A DNA stretch of 64,000 nt from Nocardiopsis sp. NRRL B-16309 (GCF_001279585.1 NZ_LGEC01000016.1:310001-374000); one strand, 5' to 3'. Counted from the first letter of the stretch, positions 36,963-47,233 are shown. Numbers and translations are program-made. Notes: generated by a model not told the origin, from the letters alone.

Positions 36963-38594
36963 ATGACCCAGGAGGACGGCCGTCGGGACGAGCCCGGGGC
37001 GGCCACCGAGCGCTCGGACGGGGAACGGACGGACGCACCTGGGGCCGCGGACTCCGAGGCCGGCCCCGCGCCGGAACCGTCCTCCCCCGGGGAGGGGGGC
37101 ACCGGGACGCCCCGTTTCGAGGCGCCCGAGGGCGCGGGACACGGCTTCGCCGCTCCGGGCGCGGGTATGTCCGAGAGCTCGCAGCACGGCTCCGCCACTC
37201 CCGGTGCGGGGACTCCGGAGGGCGCTGGGCACGGCTTCGCCGCCCCCGGCGGGCACCCCGCCGAGGGTTCTCAGCAAGGCTTCGCGGCATCTGGCGGATA
37301 CCCGTCCCAGGGTTCACAGCACGGCTTCGCCGCTCCCGGCTCGGGCACGCCCGAGGGTTCGCAGCACGGCTTCGCGCCCCCCGGCGGAGGCGCGCCGGGA
37401 TCCGAGCACCACGGCTTCGCCCCGCCCGGCGGCGGACAGCACGCCGCGGCCGGACCCGCGCCCCAGGGCCAGTGGGGCGTCCCCGGGCACGCGGCCCCCG
37501 GCGGCTACGGTCCTCCCGGCCAGGGCCTGCCCCCGGGCGCCGGCCACGGCGGCGTGCCGGGCCGGCCTCCCCAGGCGCCCAGGCCCGGCGTCGTCCCGCT
37601 GCGGCCGATGACCGTCGGCGACCTGCTCAACGGCGCCTTCAGCCTCATCCGGCACAACCCGAAGACCTTCGTCGGGGTCTCCATCATCGTCATGGCGATC
37701 GCCAGCATCGTCAGCTCGATCGGCTTCGGCGGATACATGTCCGACTACGGCCGTGTCGTCGACCAGCTCATGGCCGATCCGAGCGCGGTCGACACCGACG
37801 ACCCCTTCCCCTTCTCGACGTGGTCGATCGTCGCCCTCTACGGGGGCTCCCTGATCAGCTACGCCGGCACGATCGTGCTCACCGGTCTTCTGACCTGCGC
37901 GATCGGCCTCGCCGTCCTGGGCCGCAAGCTCAGCCCGTCGCAGGCGTGGGCCGCCGCCAAGCCCCGTCTGGGCGCGGTCGCCGGACTGGCGCTGCTCCAG
38001 CTGGCGATCTTCTTCGGACTGTCGGTCATCGTGATCGGCCTCATCGCGCTCGGCTTCGTCCTCGGCTTCGCGCTCCTGTCCTCGGGGGCGGACGCGGCCG
38101 GAGCGGTGGTCATGGTCGTGACCGTGCTGATCGGCCTGCTCGGCGGACTCGTCCTGGCCGCCTGGATCTCCGTGCGCATCTACTTCGCCATGCCGATCGT
38201 CGTCCTGGAGCGGCTGAGCCCGACCAGCGCGCTGGCGCGGTCGTGGCGCCTGACGCGGGGCAGCTGGTGGCGCGTGCTCGGGATCCTCCTCCTGACCATG
38301 CTGCTGGTCGGCGTGGTCAGTCAGCTTCTGACCACACCGTTCACCCTGCTGTCGGTCGTGCCCGCCTTCGTCTTCCCCGGTGAGGCCTGGGTCCCCGTCG
38401 CGGCGGGCGCCGTCATCTACGTCGGCACCGTCCTGATCTCCTCGTTCACCACGCCCTTCACCGTCGGTGTGAGCACGCTGCTCTACATCGACCTGCGGAT
38501 GCGCCGCGAGGGCCTGGACCTGAAGCTGCACACCGCCTCGCAGGCGGGCCACGAGGTGGGCGCGGAGATCTACCTCCCGGAGAGGCAGGCGTGA
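36963..38594 (+). CDS. Polytopic membrane protein with seven 15-residue N-terminal repeats
   Basis: The 543-residue protein has a disordered acidic and Gly/Pro-rich N-terminal part with seven tandem 15-residue repeats (about residues 60-164, theme HGFAAPGxGTPEGSQ). A six-helix membrane domain of the glycerophosphoryl-diester-phosphodiesterase-associated type follows (from MTVGDLLNGAFSLIRHNPKT). It heads an operon with DUF4129, DUF4350, MoxR and DUF58 genes, the next start overlapping its stop by four bases. ATG at 36963 is preceded by GGAGG. The repeats are probably a flexible cytoplasmic tail; function unknown. Confidence 0.85.
   Translation: MTQEDGRRDEPGAATERSDGERTDAPGAADSEAGPAPEPSSPGEGGTGTPRFEAPEGAGHGFAAPGAGMSESSQHGSATPGAGTPEGAGHGFAAPGGHPAEGSQQGFAASGGYPSQGSQHGFAAPGSGTPEGSQHGFAPPGGGAPGSEHHGFAPPGGGQHAAAGPAPQGQWGVPGHAAPGGYGPPGQGLPPGAGHGGVPGRPPQAPRPGVVPLRPMTVGDLLNGAFSLIRHNPKTFVGVSIIVMAIASIVSSIGFGGYMSDYGRVVDQLMADPSAVDTDDPFPFSTWSIVALYGGSLISYAGTIVLTGLLTCAIGLAVLGRKLSPSQAWAAAKPRLGAVAGLALLQLAIFFGLSVIVIGLIALGFVLGFALLSSGADAAGAVVMVVTVLIGLLGGLVLAAWISVRIYFAMPIVVLERLSPTSALARSWRLTRGSWWRVLGILLLTMLLVGVVSQLLTTPFTLLSVVPAFVFPGEAWVPVAAGAVIYVGTVLISSFTTPFTVGVSTLLYIDLRMRREGLDLKLHTASQAGHEVGAEIYLPERQA
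37140..37454 (+). repeat. Seven in-frame 45-bp tandem repeats
   Basis: Units of 45 bases encode HGFAAPGAGMSESSQ, HGSATPGAGTPEGAG, HGFAAPGGHPAEGSQ, QGFAASGGYPSQGSQ, HGFAAPGSGTPEGSQ, HGFAPPGGGAPGSEH and HGFAPPGGGQ... with an exact 15-residue period. The DNA copies have diverged at third positions, so the array is old and probably under protein-level selection. Confidence 0.9.
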
Positions 38595-39226
38595 CACCAC
38601 ACCTCGCAGCCGGCCTGGAGGTCACCCGCGACGAGGGCCGCAGGCGCGCGCTCGACGAGCTCTCCGACCCGGTGTACGGGTCCCAGGAGCCCACGCTCAT
38701 CGAACGCCTCCGCGCCTGGTTCATGGAGCTGCTGGAGAGCCTGGCCGACCTGGGCGGCGGCGTGCTGTCGGGCCAGTGGTACCTGGTCGCCCTGCTGGTG
38801 CTCGTCGCGGTCCTGGTGGTCTGGCTGATCGTCTACCTGCGCCCCTCGCGCAGCCGCGCGCGCGGCGTCCCCGTGCACGAGGGCCGTCCGCTGTCGGCGG
38901 CCGACCACCGCTCCGCCGCGGACGCGCACGAGGCCGCGGGCGCGTACGCGGAGGCGGTCGCCGAACGCCTCCGCGCGATCAGCGTGGACCTGGAGGACCG
39001 GGCCGTCGTCACGCCCCGCGCGGGCCGCACCGCCACCGAGCTGGCCGCGGAGGCCGCGGTGGTCCTGCCGGACGAGGCGACGGCGCTGCGCGACGGCGCC
39101 GCGGTCTTCAACGACGTGGCCTACGGCGACCGCGAGGCCACGGCGGACTCCACGCGCGTGATGCGCGAACTGGACGAGCGGCTGCGGGCCGCCCGGCCCG
39201 CACCGGCCGAGGAGGCGCACCCGTGA
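38591..39226 (+). CDS. DUF4129 membrane protein
   Basis: The 211-residue protein has one membrane segment (YLVALLVLVAVLVVWLIVYL, about residues 60-79) and a C-terminal cytoplasmic region (DRAVVTPRAGRTATELAAEA, VFNDVAYGDREATADSTRVM) typical of DUF4129, which is regularly encoded with MoxR and DUF58 proteins. The GTG start overlaps the previous stop (GTGA) and its own stop overlaps the next GTG in the same way. Confidence 0.88.
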   Translation: MTPHLAAGLEVTRDEGRRRALDELSDPVYGSQEPTLIERLRAWFMELLESLADLGGGVLSGQWYLVALLVLVAVLVVWLIVYLRPSRSRARGVPVHEGRPLSAADHRSAADAHEAAGAYAEAVAERLRAISVDLEDRAVVTPRAGRTATELAAEAAVVLPDEATALRDGAAVFNDVAYGDREATADSTRVMRELDERLRAARPAPAEEAHP

Positions 39227-40428
39227 CCGCGACCGTCCCCCCGCCCGCCGCGCCCACCGTGCCCGCCCCTCCCACCGGAGGAGGGGGCCGCCCGCCGTCG
39301 GCGATCGCGCGCCTGTGGCGCTCCGTCCGCGTACCGTTCGTGCTGGTCACGGCGCTCGTCGTGGCGGCGGTCCTGTTGTCGCTGGGCAACGAGCAGTTCC
39401 CCGAGGGCTACCTGGAGCCGGGGAGCGTCTCCCCGGACGGAGCGCGCGCGCTGGTCCGGATCCTCGAAGAGGACCGCGACGTCGAGGTGGTGCGCTCCTC
39501 GGCCGACGCCGAGGAGGCACTGGCCGACGCCGGCGGGGACGTCGTCCTGGTCGTGTTCCTCGACCACCGGCTCCTGCCCGAGGAACTGGACTCCCTGGCG
39601 GCGCTGGAGGCCGACACGGTCCTGGTCCAGCCCACGCTGCGGTCCCTGGAGGCCTTCGCGCCGGGCGTCGACGTCACCGGGCGCGCCGATCCGGACGAGG
39701 TCCTGGCCCCGCTGTGCACGATGACCGAGGCCGTGGCCGCGGGCGACGCCGAGGTCGGCGGCGAGCTCTACGGCGCCCCCGAGGGCTCCGGTGCCGTGGG
39801 CTGCTACCCGGCGGGTTCGGGCGACGCGCTGATCCGCGTCGACGACGGCGCGTCCACGACCACGGTGCTGGGCACGGGGGCGCCGCTCACCAACACCGAG
39901 CTCGACGACGAGGGCAACGCCGCGCTGGCGCTGAACCTCATGGCGGCCGAGGACGTGGTGTGGCTGCGCCCCGACCCGCCGCGGCAGGAGGGTTCGGCGA
40001 CACTGGTCGAGCTCCTCCCGCTCGGGCTGCGCTGGTCGCTGGTCCCGCTCGTGGCCGCGCTGGTCCTTCTCGCGCTGTGGCGGGGACGCCGGATGGGCCC
40101 GCTGGTCCCGGAGTCGCTGCCGGTCGCGGTGCAGGCCGCGGAGACCACGCGGGGCCGTGCCGCGCTGTACCGCTCGCGCAAGGCGCGGGACCGCGCCGCG
40201 CTGGCGATGCGCACGGGCTTCCTGGACCGAGCGGTCCCCAAGCTCGGCCTGGCCTCCGACGTCGGCGACGAGGCCGTCGTCTCGGCGCTGGCCGCCCGTA
40301 CCGGCGACGACCCCGCGGTGCTGTCGGCGCTGCTCCACCCCGCCGATCCCGACCCGTTCACGGCCGACGACGGCGCGCTGGTGCGCCTGGCCGACGAGCT
40401 GGACGCCCGGACCCGGCGGCTGCGGTGA
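39223..40428 (+). CDS. DUF4350 membrane protein
   Basis: The 401-residue protein starts with a Pro-rich stretch, then a membrane segment (VPFVLVTALVVAAVLLSLG), an extracytoplasmic Rossmann-like DUF4350 domain (PDGARALVRILEEDRDVEVV, DVVLVVFLDHRLLPEELDSL) and a second membrane segment (LVPLVAALVLLALW) before a cytoplasmic tail. The usual partners are MoxR and DUF58. The GTG start overlaps the upstream stop by four bases. Confidence 0.88.
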   Translation: MTATVPPPAAPTVPAPPTGGGGRPPSAIARLWRSVRVPFVLVTALVVAAVLLSLGNEQFPEGYLEPGSVSPDGARALVRILEEDRDVEVVRSSADAEEALADAGGDVVLVVFLDHRLLPEELDSLAALEADTVLVQPTLRSLEAFAPGVDVTGRADPDEVLAPLCTMTEAVAAGDAEVGGELYGAPEGSGAVGCYPAGSGDALIRVDDGASTTTVLGTGAPLTNTELDDEGNAALALNLMAAEDVVWLRPDPPRQEGSATLVELLPLGLRWSLVPLVAALVLLALWRGRRMGPLVPESLPVAVQAAETTRGRAALYRSRKARDRAALAMRTGFLDRAVPKLGLASDVGDEAVVSALAARTGDDPAVLSALLHPADPDPFTADDGALVRLADELDARTRRLR

Positions 40429-40474
40429 CCCGGGCCCCGCACGCAATCCGTTCCATGAGAGAGGTAGACCCCAC

Positions 40475-41457
<983 letters not shown>

Positions 41458-41458
<1 letters not shown>

Positions 41459-42759
41459 TGGTGGTCACCGGCCGCGCCGTGCTCCTGGCCCTCGTGGCGG
41501 TGGCGGCCGTGGCGATCTCGGGTGACCTGGGGGCGGTCGTCACGGCGGTGGCGCTGGGCCTGCTGGTGGCGCTGGTCGTGCTGGACGTACTCCTGGCCGC
41601 GAGCCCCCGGGCGCTGCGCCTGGCCCGGGAGGGCGACACCTCGCTGCGGCTGGGCGACTCCGCGACCGTGTCCGTGACGCTGGCCAACCCGTCCCGGCGG
41701 CGGCTGCGGGGGTCGGTGCGCGACGCCTGGCCTCCGAGCGCGCACGCCGTGCCGCGCTCGCGGGCCCTGGTCGTGGGCGCGGGCGAGCGGCGCCGGGTGA
41801 CCACGGCGCTGACGCCCACGCGCCGGGGCGACGCCCGCGCCGCGGGGCTGACCGTGCGCAGTGTGGGCCCGCTGGGGCTGGCGGGGCGCCAGAGGACGCT
41901 CTCGGCCCCGTGGACGGTGCGGACTCTACCGCCGTTCCACAGTCGCCGGCACCTGCCGGGCAAGCTGTCGCGGCTGAGGGAGCTGGAGGGCCAGCACACG
42001 GCGATGGTGCGCGGGCAGGGCAGCGAGTTCGACTCCCTGCGCGACTACGTGCCCGGGGACGACGTCCGGTCCATCGACTGGCGCGCGACCGCCCGGGGCG
42101 ACGGGGTCGTGGTGCGCACCTGGCGGCCCGAGCGCGACCGGCGCATCCTCATCGTGCTGGACACGGGGCGCACGTCGGCGGGACGCGTGGGCGACACCCC
42201 GCGCCTGGACCACGCCATGGACGCCGCTCTGCTGCTCGCCGCGCTGGCGGGCAAGGCGGGCGACCGGGTGGACTTCCTGGCCTACGACCGGCGCACCCGG
42301 GCGCAGGTGCGCTCGTCGGGCAAGGGCAGCCAGGTCGGCCGGATCGTGGAGGCGATGGCGCCGCTGGAGGCGGAGCTGGTCGAGTCCGATCCGGCGGGGC
42401 TGGTGGGCACGGTCCTGGGCACCCAGGGCCGGACCCGCAAGCTGGTGGTGCTGCTGACCGACCTCAACGCCGCGGCGCTGGAGGAGGGGCTGCTGCCCCG
42501 GTTGCCCGCGCTGACCTCCCGTCACCTGCTCATGGTCGCGGCGGTCCGCGACCCGGCGGTGGACGCGATGGCCGAGGAGCGGGGCAGCGCCGACGCGGTG
42601 TACCGGGCGGCGTCGGCCGAGCGCACGCTCGACGAGCGCCGCCGGGTGACCGCCGAGCTGCGGCGGCTGGGTGTGGAGGTCGTCGACGCCGACCCCGAGC
42701 ACATCGCGCCCGCCCTGGCCGACGCCTACATCAACCTCAAGGCCCAGGGACGGCTGTAG
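41458..42759 (+). CDS. DUF58 protein (vWA-like)
   Basis: The 433-residue protein has an N-terminal hydrophobic pair (residues about 5-50), a beta-rich region, and the DUF58 signature GSEFDSLRDYVPGDDVRSID with WRATAR following. A vWA-like domain comes after it (ILIVLDTGRTSAGRVGD). It is the predicted partner of MoxR. The stop lies in a 12-base tandem repeat that repeats the last codons GRL and the TAG. Confidence 0.92.
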
Positions 42760-42777
42760 GGACGGCTGTAGGGACGG
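42747..42777 (+). repeat. 12-bp tandem repeat duplicating the DUF58 stop codon
   Basis: GGGACGGCTGTA occurs at 42747-42758 and 42759-42770 and partly again (GGGACGG). In frame this gives GRL-stop-GRL-stop, so a read-through event would add only four residues. Confidence 0.85.
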
Positions 42778-42779
42778 AC

Positions 42780-42812
42780 GGCCCGCCGGGATCACGGTCC
42801 CACCGGCGGGCC
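42780..42812. terminator. Terminator hairpin after the MoxR/DUF58 operon
   Basis: GGCCCGCCGG and CCGGCGGGCC form a perfect 10-bp stem around a 13-base loop, 20 bases after the DUF58 stop. It separates the operon from the NB-ARC gene. No T-run follows. Confidence 0.75.
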
Positions 42813-42986
42813 CGTCAGCTCACAGGGGGCCGAGAACGAGACGGCAGGCATGATCCACCTCGTCCAGTGCGTGGGGTTCGAGTCGCCCTGCGAAGTCCCC
42901 CAGGCGGATCTGGCGGTCGACAGAGCGCATCTGGTCGACGAGCACTACGCCACACACGCGCGCGCCGAGCAGGGCAGTATGGGGGC

Positions 42987-44984
42987 ATGGCATCTCCCCC
43001 CGACGCTCACGACAACGCCGTCCACGGTGCCGTGTCCGGCCAGCTGGTGCAGGCCAGGGACATCCACGGCGGCGTGACGATCAACGTCCCGTCTCCGCCC
43101 CCGGCTCCGGTTCCGCTCTCGGACGTGTCCCTGGACCTGCCCCGCCTTGCGACCGCCGTGCGCGGCCGGGACGAGCTCCTGGACACGCTCGGAGCGGCCA
43201 TGGCGGTGGGCGCGCCCGTTCCCCACATCCTCACCGGCCCGGGCGGGTTCGGCAAGACGACCGTGGCCGCCGCGCTGGCAGAGCGAGCGCGCGCCGACGG
43301 GTGGACGGTGTTCTGGGTGCGGCCGGGGAACGTCGCGGCGAGCATGCTGGAGGCCGCCGTCGAGGCGGGCGGCTCCCGGGCGGAGGCCGAACAAGTCAGG
43401 CCCACCCGTCGCCAGGCGGCCCGCTGGGTGTGGCGGCACCTGGACCAGGCGCCCCGGCCATGGCTGCTGGTCATCGACAACGCGGACCGACCGGAGGAGC
43501 TGGACCCGGAGAACCGGCCAGGAGACCAGCTGGGCTGGATGCGAGCGAGTCCCGGCGGGTTCGTACTGGTCACCAGCCGTGTGGACGATCCCGCCCAGTG
43601 GGCGCCCGCGCACGTCCATCGGATCGGCGAGCTTGGCCGCGAGGCCGCGACCACCGCACTCACCGACCACGCGGGGGCGGTCGACCTCCCCGGAGCGGAC
43701 GAACTCGCCGACCGCCTGGGCGGAGTCCCATTAGCGGTGTTCCTGGCCGGGCGCATCCTGGCGACGCACCAGGTGCTGTTCCCCGACGCACGGGCGCTCC
43801 TGGCCAGACTCGATCAGGACGTGTCAGCACTGGACGCACTGGCCGCGCCCCTCGTCACCGGAGGCGACACCGAGCGCAGGCTCCTGTCCGGTGTCTGGGA
43901 ACTGTCCCTGCGACTGGTCACCGAACACGATGTGAACGCCGCGCCGCTCCTGCGCCTCCTCTCCGTCCTCGGGTCGGAGGGATCTCCTGTTCCCCTGCGC
44001 CGGTTGCCGGTCTCGGATCTGGCCGACAACCCGTTCGACGCACTGGACGAGGTGGCGATGGCCCATGCGCTCAACGCACTGGTCGTCCATGGGCTGGTCA
44101 CCTTGACGACGAGCCTCGAAGAGCGGGCGTTGCGTCTGCACCCACTCGTGTCAGAGAGCGTGCGCGCCGGCATGACCGACGACGACCTGCCGCTCCTCGA
44201 TGTGGCCGAGCGGTTGCTCTCCCGTGAGTTCGGCAACGACCCGGCCCTCGAACGCGCCGGGTACACGGTTCTGCACGACCTCAACACTCGCCTGCGGCCT
44301 CATCACCCTCAGGCGGCCCTCGACACACTCGTGTCGGTCGCCCACGCCCAGATCCGCCTGGGTCAACGTAACGCGGCGCGGGCGATCCTGCGGACCGCCC
44401 TGGAAGGTGCCCGAGACCGCCTGGGAGCCGACCACCCGACCACGTTCCGCGCGCGTCACCTCCTCGCCGAGTCGCGGCTCTACCAGGGTCACATCGATGA
44501 GGCCGAGCGGGCTCTGCGCGCTCTCGTCGCCGACAAGGAAGCGGCCCTCGGCTCCGATGCCCCGTCTACGCTGGACACTCGGTATCTCGTCACCCTCGCT
44601 GTGGGCCGCCGAGAGGACTGGAATGCCGTGGTCGACGAGTCACGGCGGCTTCTGGCCGATCGCGTGCGCGTGAGTGGCGACGAGCATCCGCAGACACTCT
44701 TCGTGAAGGAAGGGCTCGCCTACGCTCTCTTCCGGACCGGGGACGCCGACACCGCTCTACGGGAGATGAGGGCCGTGCGGGCGGCCCGTGTCCGCACGGT
44801 GGGAGAGCACCACGAGCGCACACGCCAGGTCGACCTCTACCTGGCCGTCATCGCTCGGGACATGGGGGACCACGCCGCCGCCCGACGCCTCTGCGAGCGC
44901 CTGCTCGACCACTGGCTGCCGAAACTCGGACCGGAACACCAGGACACCGTGTTCGTCCGGGAGATCCTCGACGGCCTCCCCTGA
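42987..44984 (+). CDS. STAND-type NB-ARC/TPR protein
   Basis: The 665-residue protein begins with a short region (GQLVQARDIHGGVTINV) found in actinobacterial STAND proteins. Then comes an NB-ARC ATPase with P-loop LTGPGGFGKTT (about 82-92), Walker B PWLLVIDNAD and GGVPLAVFLAGRIL, a winged-helix region, and TPR repeats from about residue 430 (LVSVAHAQIRLGQRNAARAI onward). STAND proteins are ligand-gated switches, many in signalling or phage defence. No effector domain is obvious, so the output is unknown. Codons look less GC3-biased than in the flanking operon, suggesting later arrival. ATG at 42987 has a GGGGG run directly upstream. Confidence 0.88.
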   Translation: MASPPDAHDNAVHGAVSGQLVQARDIHGGVTINVPSPPPAPVPLSDVSLDLPRLATAVRGRDELLDTLGAAMAVGAPVPHILTGPGGFGKTTVAAALAERARADGWTVFWVRPGNVAASMLEAAVEAGGSRAEAEQVRPTRRQAARWVWRHLDQAPRPWLLVIDNADRPEELDPENRPGDQLGWMRASPGGFVLVTSRVDDPAQWAPAHVHRIGELGREAATTALTDHAGAVDLPGADELADRLGGVPLAVFLAGRILATHQVLFPDARALLARLDQDVSALDALAAPLVTGGDTERRLLSGVWELSLRLVTEHDVNAAPLLRLLSVLGSEGSPVPLRRLPVSDLADNPFDALDEVAMAHALNALVVHGLVTLTTSLEERALRLHPLVSESVRAGMTDDDLPLLDVAERLLSREFGNDPALERAGYTVLHDLNTRLRPHHPQAALDTLVSVAHAQIRLGQRNAARAILRTALEGARDRLGADHPTTFRARHLLAESRLYQGHIDEAERALRALVADKEAALGSDAPSTLDTRYLVTLAVGRREDWNAVVDESRRLLADRVRVSGDEHPQTLFVKEGLAYALFRTGDADTALREMRAVRAARVRTVGEHHERTRQVDLYLAVIARDMGDHAAARRLCERLLDHWLPKLGPEHQDTVFVREILDGLP

Positions 44985-45021
44985 CGGAGGCGGCTGACGG
45001 CCTGGCTCTCAGGCGCGGATC

Positions 45022-45285
45022 TCACCCACGCACAGCGCGAACGAACGCCCGCCACTCCGCTGTCGCGACGCCCAGCACGAGGCCCGACCGGGCCTGGGAG
45101 TCCCTGAGCCGCACGCGGGCCGCCGCGGGTGCGTAGCGGATCTCCACACAGCTGTTCCCCGAGACATGGCTCGCACTGCTCTTCGACCAACTGTCGGGCC
45201 GGAGTCCCGCGAAGGCGACCTCCAAGCAATCGCTGATATGGCTGCTATGGCTGCTCTTGAACCAGCGGGGGGCGGGGTCGTCCAT
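45022..45285 (-). CDS. DUF397 protein with two motif copies
   Basis: This 87-residue protein has two DUF397-type motifs: RWFKSSHSSHISDCLEVA and SWSKSSASHVSGNSCVEIR, the second followed by the usual VRLRDSQARSG and W..F ending. DUF397 proteins in actinobacteria normally sit beside an XRE-type regulator and act as its partner. None is adjacent here; the neighbour is the convergent NB-ARC gene. ATG at 45285 starts MDDPAPRWFKSS. Confidence 0.9.
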   Translation of the reverse strand: MDDPAPRWFKSSHSSHISDCLEVAFAGLRPDSWSKSSASHVSGNSCVEIRYAPAAARVRLRDSQARSGLVLGVATAEWRAFVRAVRG

Positions 45286-45326
45286 GGGGGCGATGATGGC
45301 ACGGGCGGCCCCTTCCCGTCCGAGAT

Positions 45327-46319
45327 TCAGCCCACCGGGACCGCGGCGGGGGCGTCCCTGATGTCGCCCGTCTCGCCCTCCTGGTGGGCCCTGCGGCCGA
45401 CCGTGAACACGTAGGCGAGGAACAGCGCCTCGGCGACCACGCCGATGCCGATGCGCAGCCACGTGGTGTGCACCCAGCCCGTGACGAAGCCCTCGATGAG
45501 CCCCGAGATGAACAGCACCACCACGAGCCCCAGCACCACCGCGATGGCCGCCCGGGCCTCCTCCCCCAGGGCCCGCATGCGGGTGCGGTCACCCGGCGCG
45601 ATGATCGTCCAGCCCAGCTTCAGTCCGACACCGCCCGCCACGAACACCGCCGTCAACTCCAGCAGTCCGTGCGGCAGGATCAGCCCGAAGAACTGCTCCC
45701 CCCGGCCGTGGCCGATCATCATCCCCGCCGCGAACCCGAGGTTGACCCCGTTCATCGCCAGCACGTACAGGGTCGGCAGCCCGAAGGCCACACCGAAGAT
45801 GATCGCCTGCGCCGACACCCACGCGTTGTTGGTCCACACCTGGGCGGCGAAGGATCCGGCCGGGTTCTCCACGTAGTAGTTGGCGAAGTCGTGCTCGACG
45901 TAGCGGGCCATCTCCTCGGGCGTGCCCACCGCGTACATGACGTCCGGGTTGGTGACCATCCACACGGCCACGGCCGTCGAGAGCAGCACCGTGCCCGCGG
46001 ACACACCGATCCACCACCAGCGCAACCGGTAGAGCACCGCGGGGAACACGCGTGTGAAGAATCCCGCCGCGTCGCGCCAGGCGGGCGCGTGCGCACCCGT
46101 CACCGCGGACCGGGCCCGGGCCACCTGTGTCGACAGCCGGCCCACCAGGGCCGGGTCCTGGCCGGAGGAGCGCACGACCGACAGGTGCGTGGACACCCGC
46201 TGGTAGAGGTCGACGAGTTCGTCGATCTCGGCACCCCGCAGCGACCGGCGCCTGCGCACCAGGTCGTCCAGCCGTTCCCACTCCCGTGCGTGCGCCGCGG
46301 CGAAGACGTCGATATCCAC
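45327..46319 (-). CDS. SpoIIM-like (DUF95) membrane protein
   Basis: The 330-residue protein has a helical cytoplasmic N-terminal region (to about 95) and five or six membrane segments, with SpoIIM-family signatures AQAIIFGVAFGLPTLYVLAM, GHGRGEQFFGLILPHGLLEL and a C-terminal helix pair. In sporulating Firmicutes SpoIIM acts in engulfment; in actinobacteria it is paired with RDD, MoxR and DUF58 proteins. The start is GTG at 46319 (MDIDVFAAAHAREWERLD). It is divergent from the RDD gene. Confidence 0.9.
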   Translation of the reverse strand: MDIDVFAAAHAREWERLDDLVRRRRSLRGAEIDELVDLYQRVSTHLSVVRSSGQDPALVGRLSTQVARARSAVTGAHAPAWRDAAGFFTRVFPAVLYRLRWWWIGVSAGTVLLSTAVAVWMVTNPDVMYAVGTPEEMARYVEHDFANYYVENPAGSFAAQVWTNNAWVSAQAIIFGVAFGLPTLYVLAMNGVNLGFAAGMMIGHGRGEQFFGLILPHGLLELTAVFVAGGVGLKLGWTIIAPGDRTRMRALGEEARAAIAVVLGLVVVLFISGLIEGFVTGWVHTTWLRIGIGVVAEALFLAYVFTVGRRAHQEGETGDIRDAPAAVPVG

Positions 46320-46435
46320 GCATTGGACCCTACTGGATCGACCCCGGCCCGTGACCGCCGGTGCGAACGGGCCTGATGAGTGCCGGGTAATGTCGGGTGG
46401 ACGGTTGAAGTCGGCCCTCAAGGGAGCGTGTGCTG

Positions 46436-47233
46436 GTGTCCTACCCCGGAGGCGGTGAGACCGGGGGCGACGTCTACGGCGTCACCCCTCTGGTCACGGG
46501 TGACGCGGTGGTCCTCGATCTGAGGCCCGCCGGCTTCGCCACGCGGGCCGCGGCCATCGCCATCGACGTCCTCGTCCAGTTGATCGCCCTCGCCGTGCTG
46601 GGCGTGCTGGTGGCCTGGATGAGTTTCGGCGTGGACGTGGCCGCGACCAGCGCGGTCTCCCTCGCCGGCGTGGTCCTGATCCTCGTGGGGTACCCGACGG
46701 CGTTCGAGACCATCTCCCGCGGCCGATCCCTCGGCAAGATGGCCATGGGGCTGCGCGTGGTCGGCACCGACGGCTCGCCGGAACGGTTCCGCCAGGCGCT
46801 CGGACGGGCCCTGGCCGGGTTCGTGGAGATCTGGCTGGTCACGGGCGTGATCGCGCTGATCACGTCGATGATCAACCGCGACGGGCGCCGTGTGGGCGAC
46901 TTCGTGGCCGGGACCATGGTCGTGGAGGAGCGCACCGGGCGCCGCAGGGACGAGCACATCCCGATGCCGCCGCAGCTGGCGGGCTGGGCGGCCGGAGCCG
47001 AACTGTCCGGACTGGCCGACGAGACCGCCGCGGCCGCCCGCCAGTACGTGCTGCGCTACCAGGAGCTGGCCGAGCACACCCGGCACGAGATGGGCGCCCG
47101 CCTGGCCGACCGGGTCGCGGCCCAGATCAGCCCGCCACCGCCGCCCGGCACCACGCCCCCCTACTTCCTGGCCGCCGTCCTGGCCGAGCGACGGCGCCGC
47201 CACACGGACACCGCGCAGCGGCCCCGGTACTGA
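46436..47233 (+). CDS. RDD-family membrane protein
   Basis: The 265-residue protein carries an RDD domain (RPAGFATRAAAIAIDVLVQL, SRGRSLGKMAMGLRVVGTDG) with three membrane segments and a cytoplasmic tail (from about 160). GTG at 46436 has AAGGGAG nine bases upstream; a GTG two codons earlier is too close to it. It lies 116 bases from the divergent SpoIIM-like gene, a pairing seen in many actinobacteria. Confidence 0.9.
   Translation: MSYPGGGETGGDVYGVTPLVTGDAVVLDLRPAGFATRAAAIAIDVLVQLIALAVLGVLVAWMSFGVDVAATSAVSLAGVVLILVGYPTAFETISRGRSLGKMAMGLRVVGTDGSPERFRQALGRALAGFVEIWLVTGVIALITSMINRDGRRVGDFVAGTMVVEERTGRRRDEHIPMPPQLAGWAAGAELSGLADETAAAARQYVLRYQELAEHTRHEMGARLADRVAAQISPPPPPGTTPPYFLAAVLAERRRRHTDTAQRPRY

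Noticed and set aside
42871..42900. tRNA-like GGGGTTCGAGTCGCCC sequence
   Set aside because: It resembles a T-arm, but the flanking stems do not pair and no anticodon or D-arm or acceptor stem can be formed around it.
42850..42986. Short plus-strand frame before the NB-ARC gene starting MIHLVQCVGFESPCEVPQAD
   Set aside because: It has a plausible composition but no ribosome binding site and no family I recognise. It could be a remnant, but the evidence is too thin.
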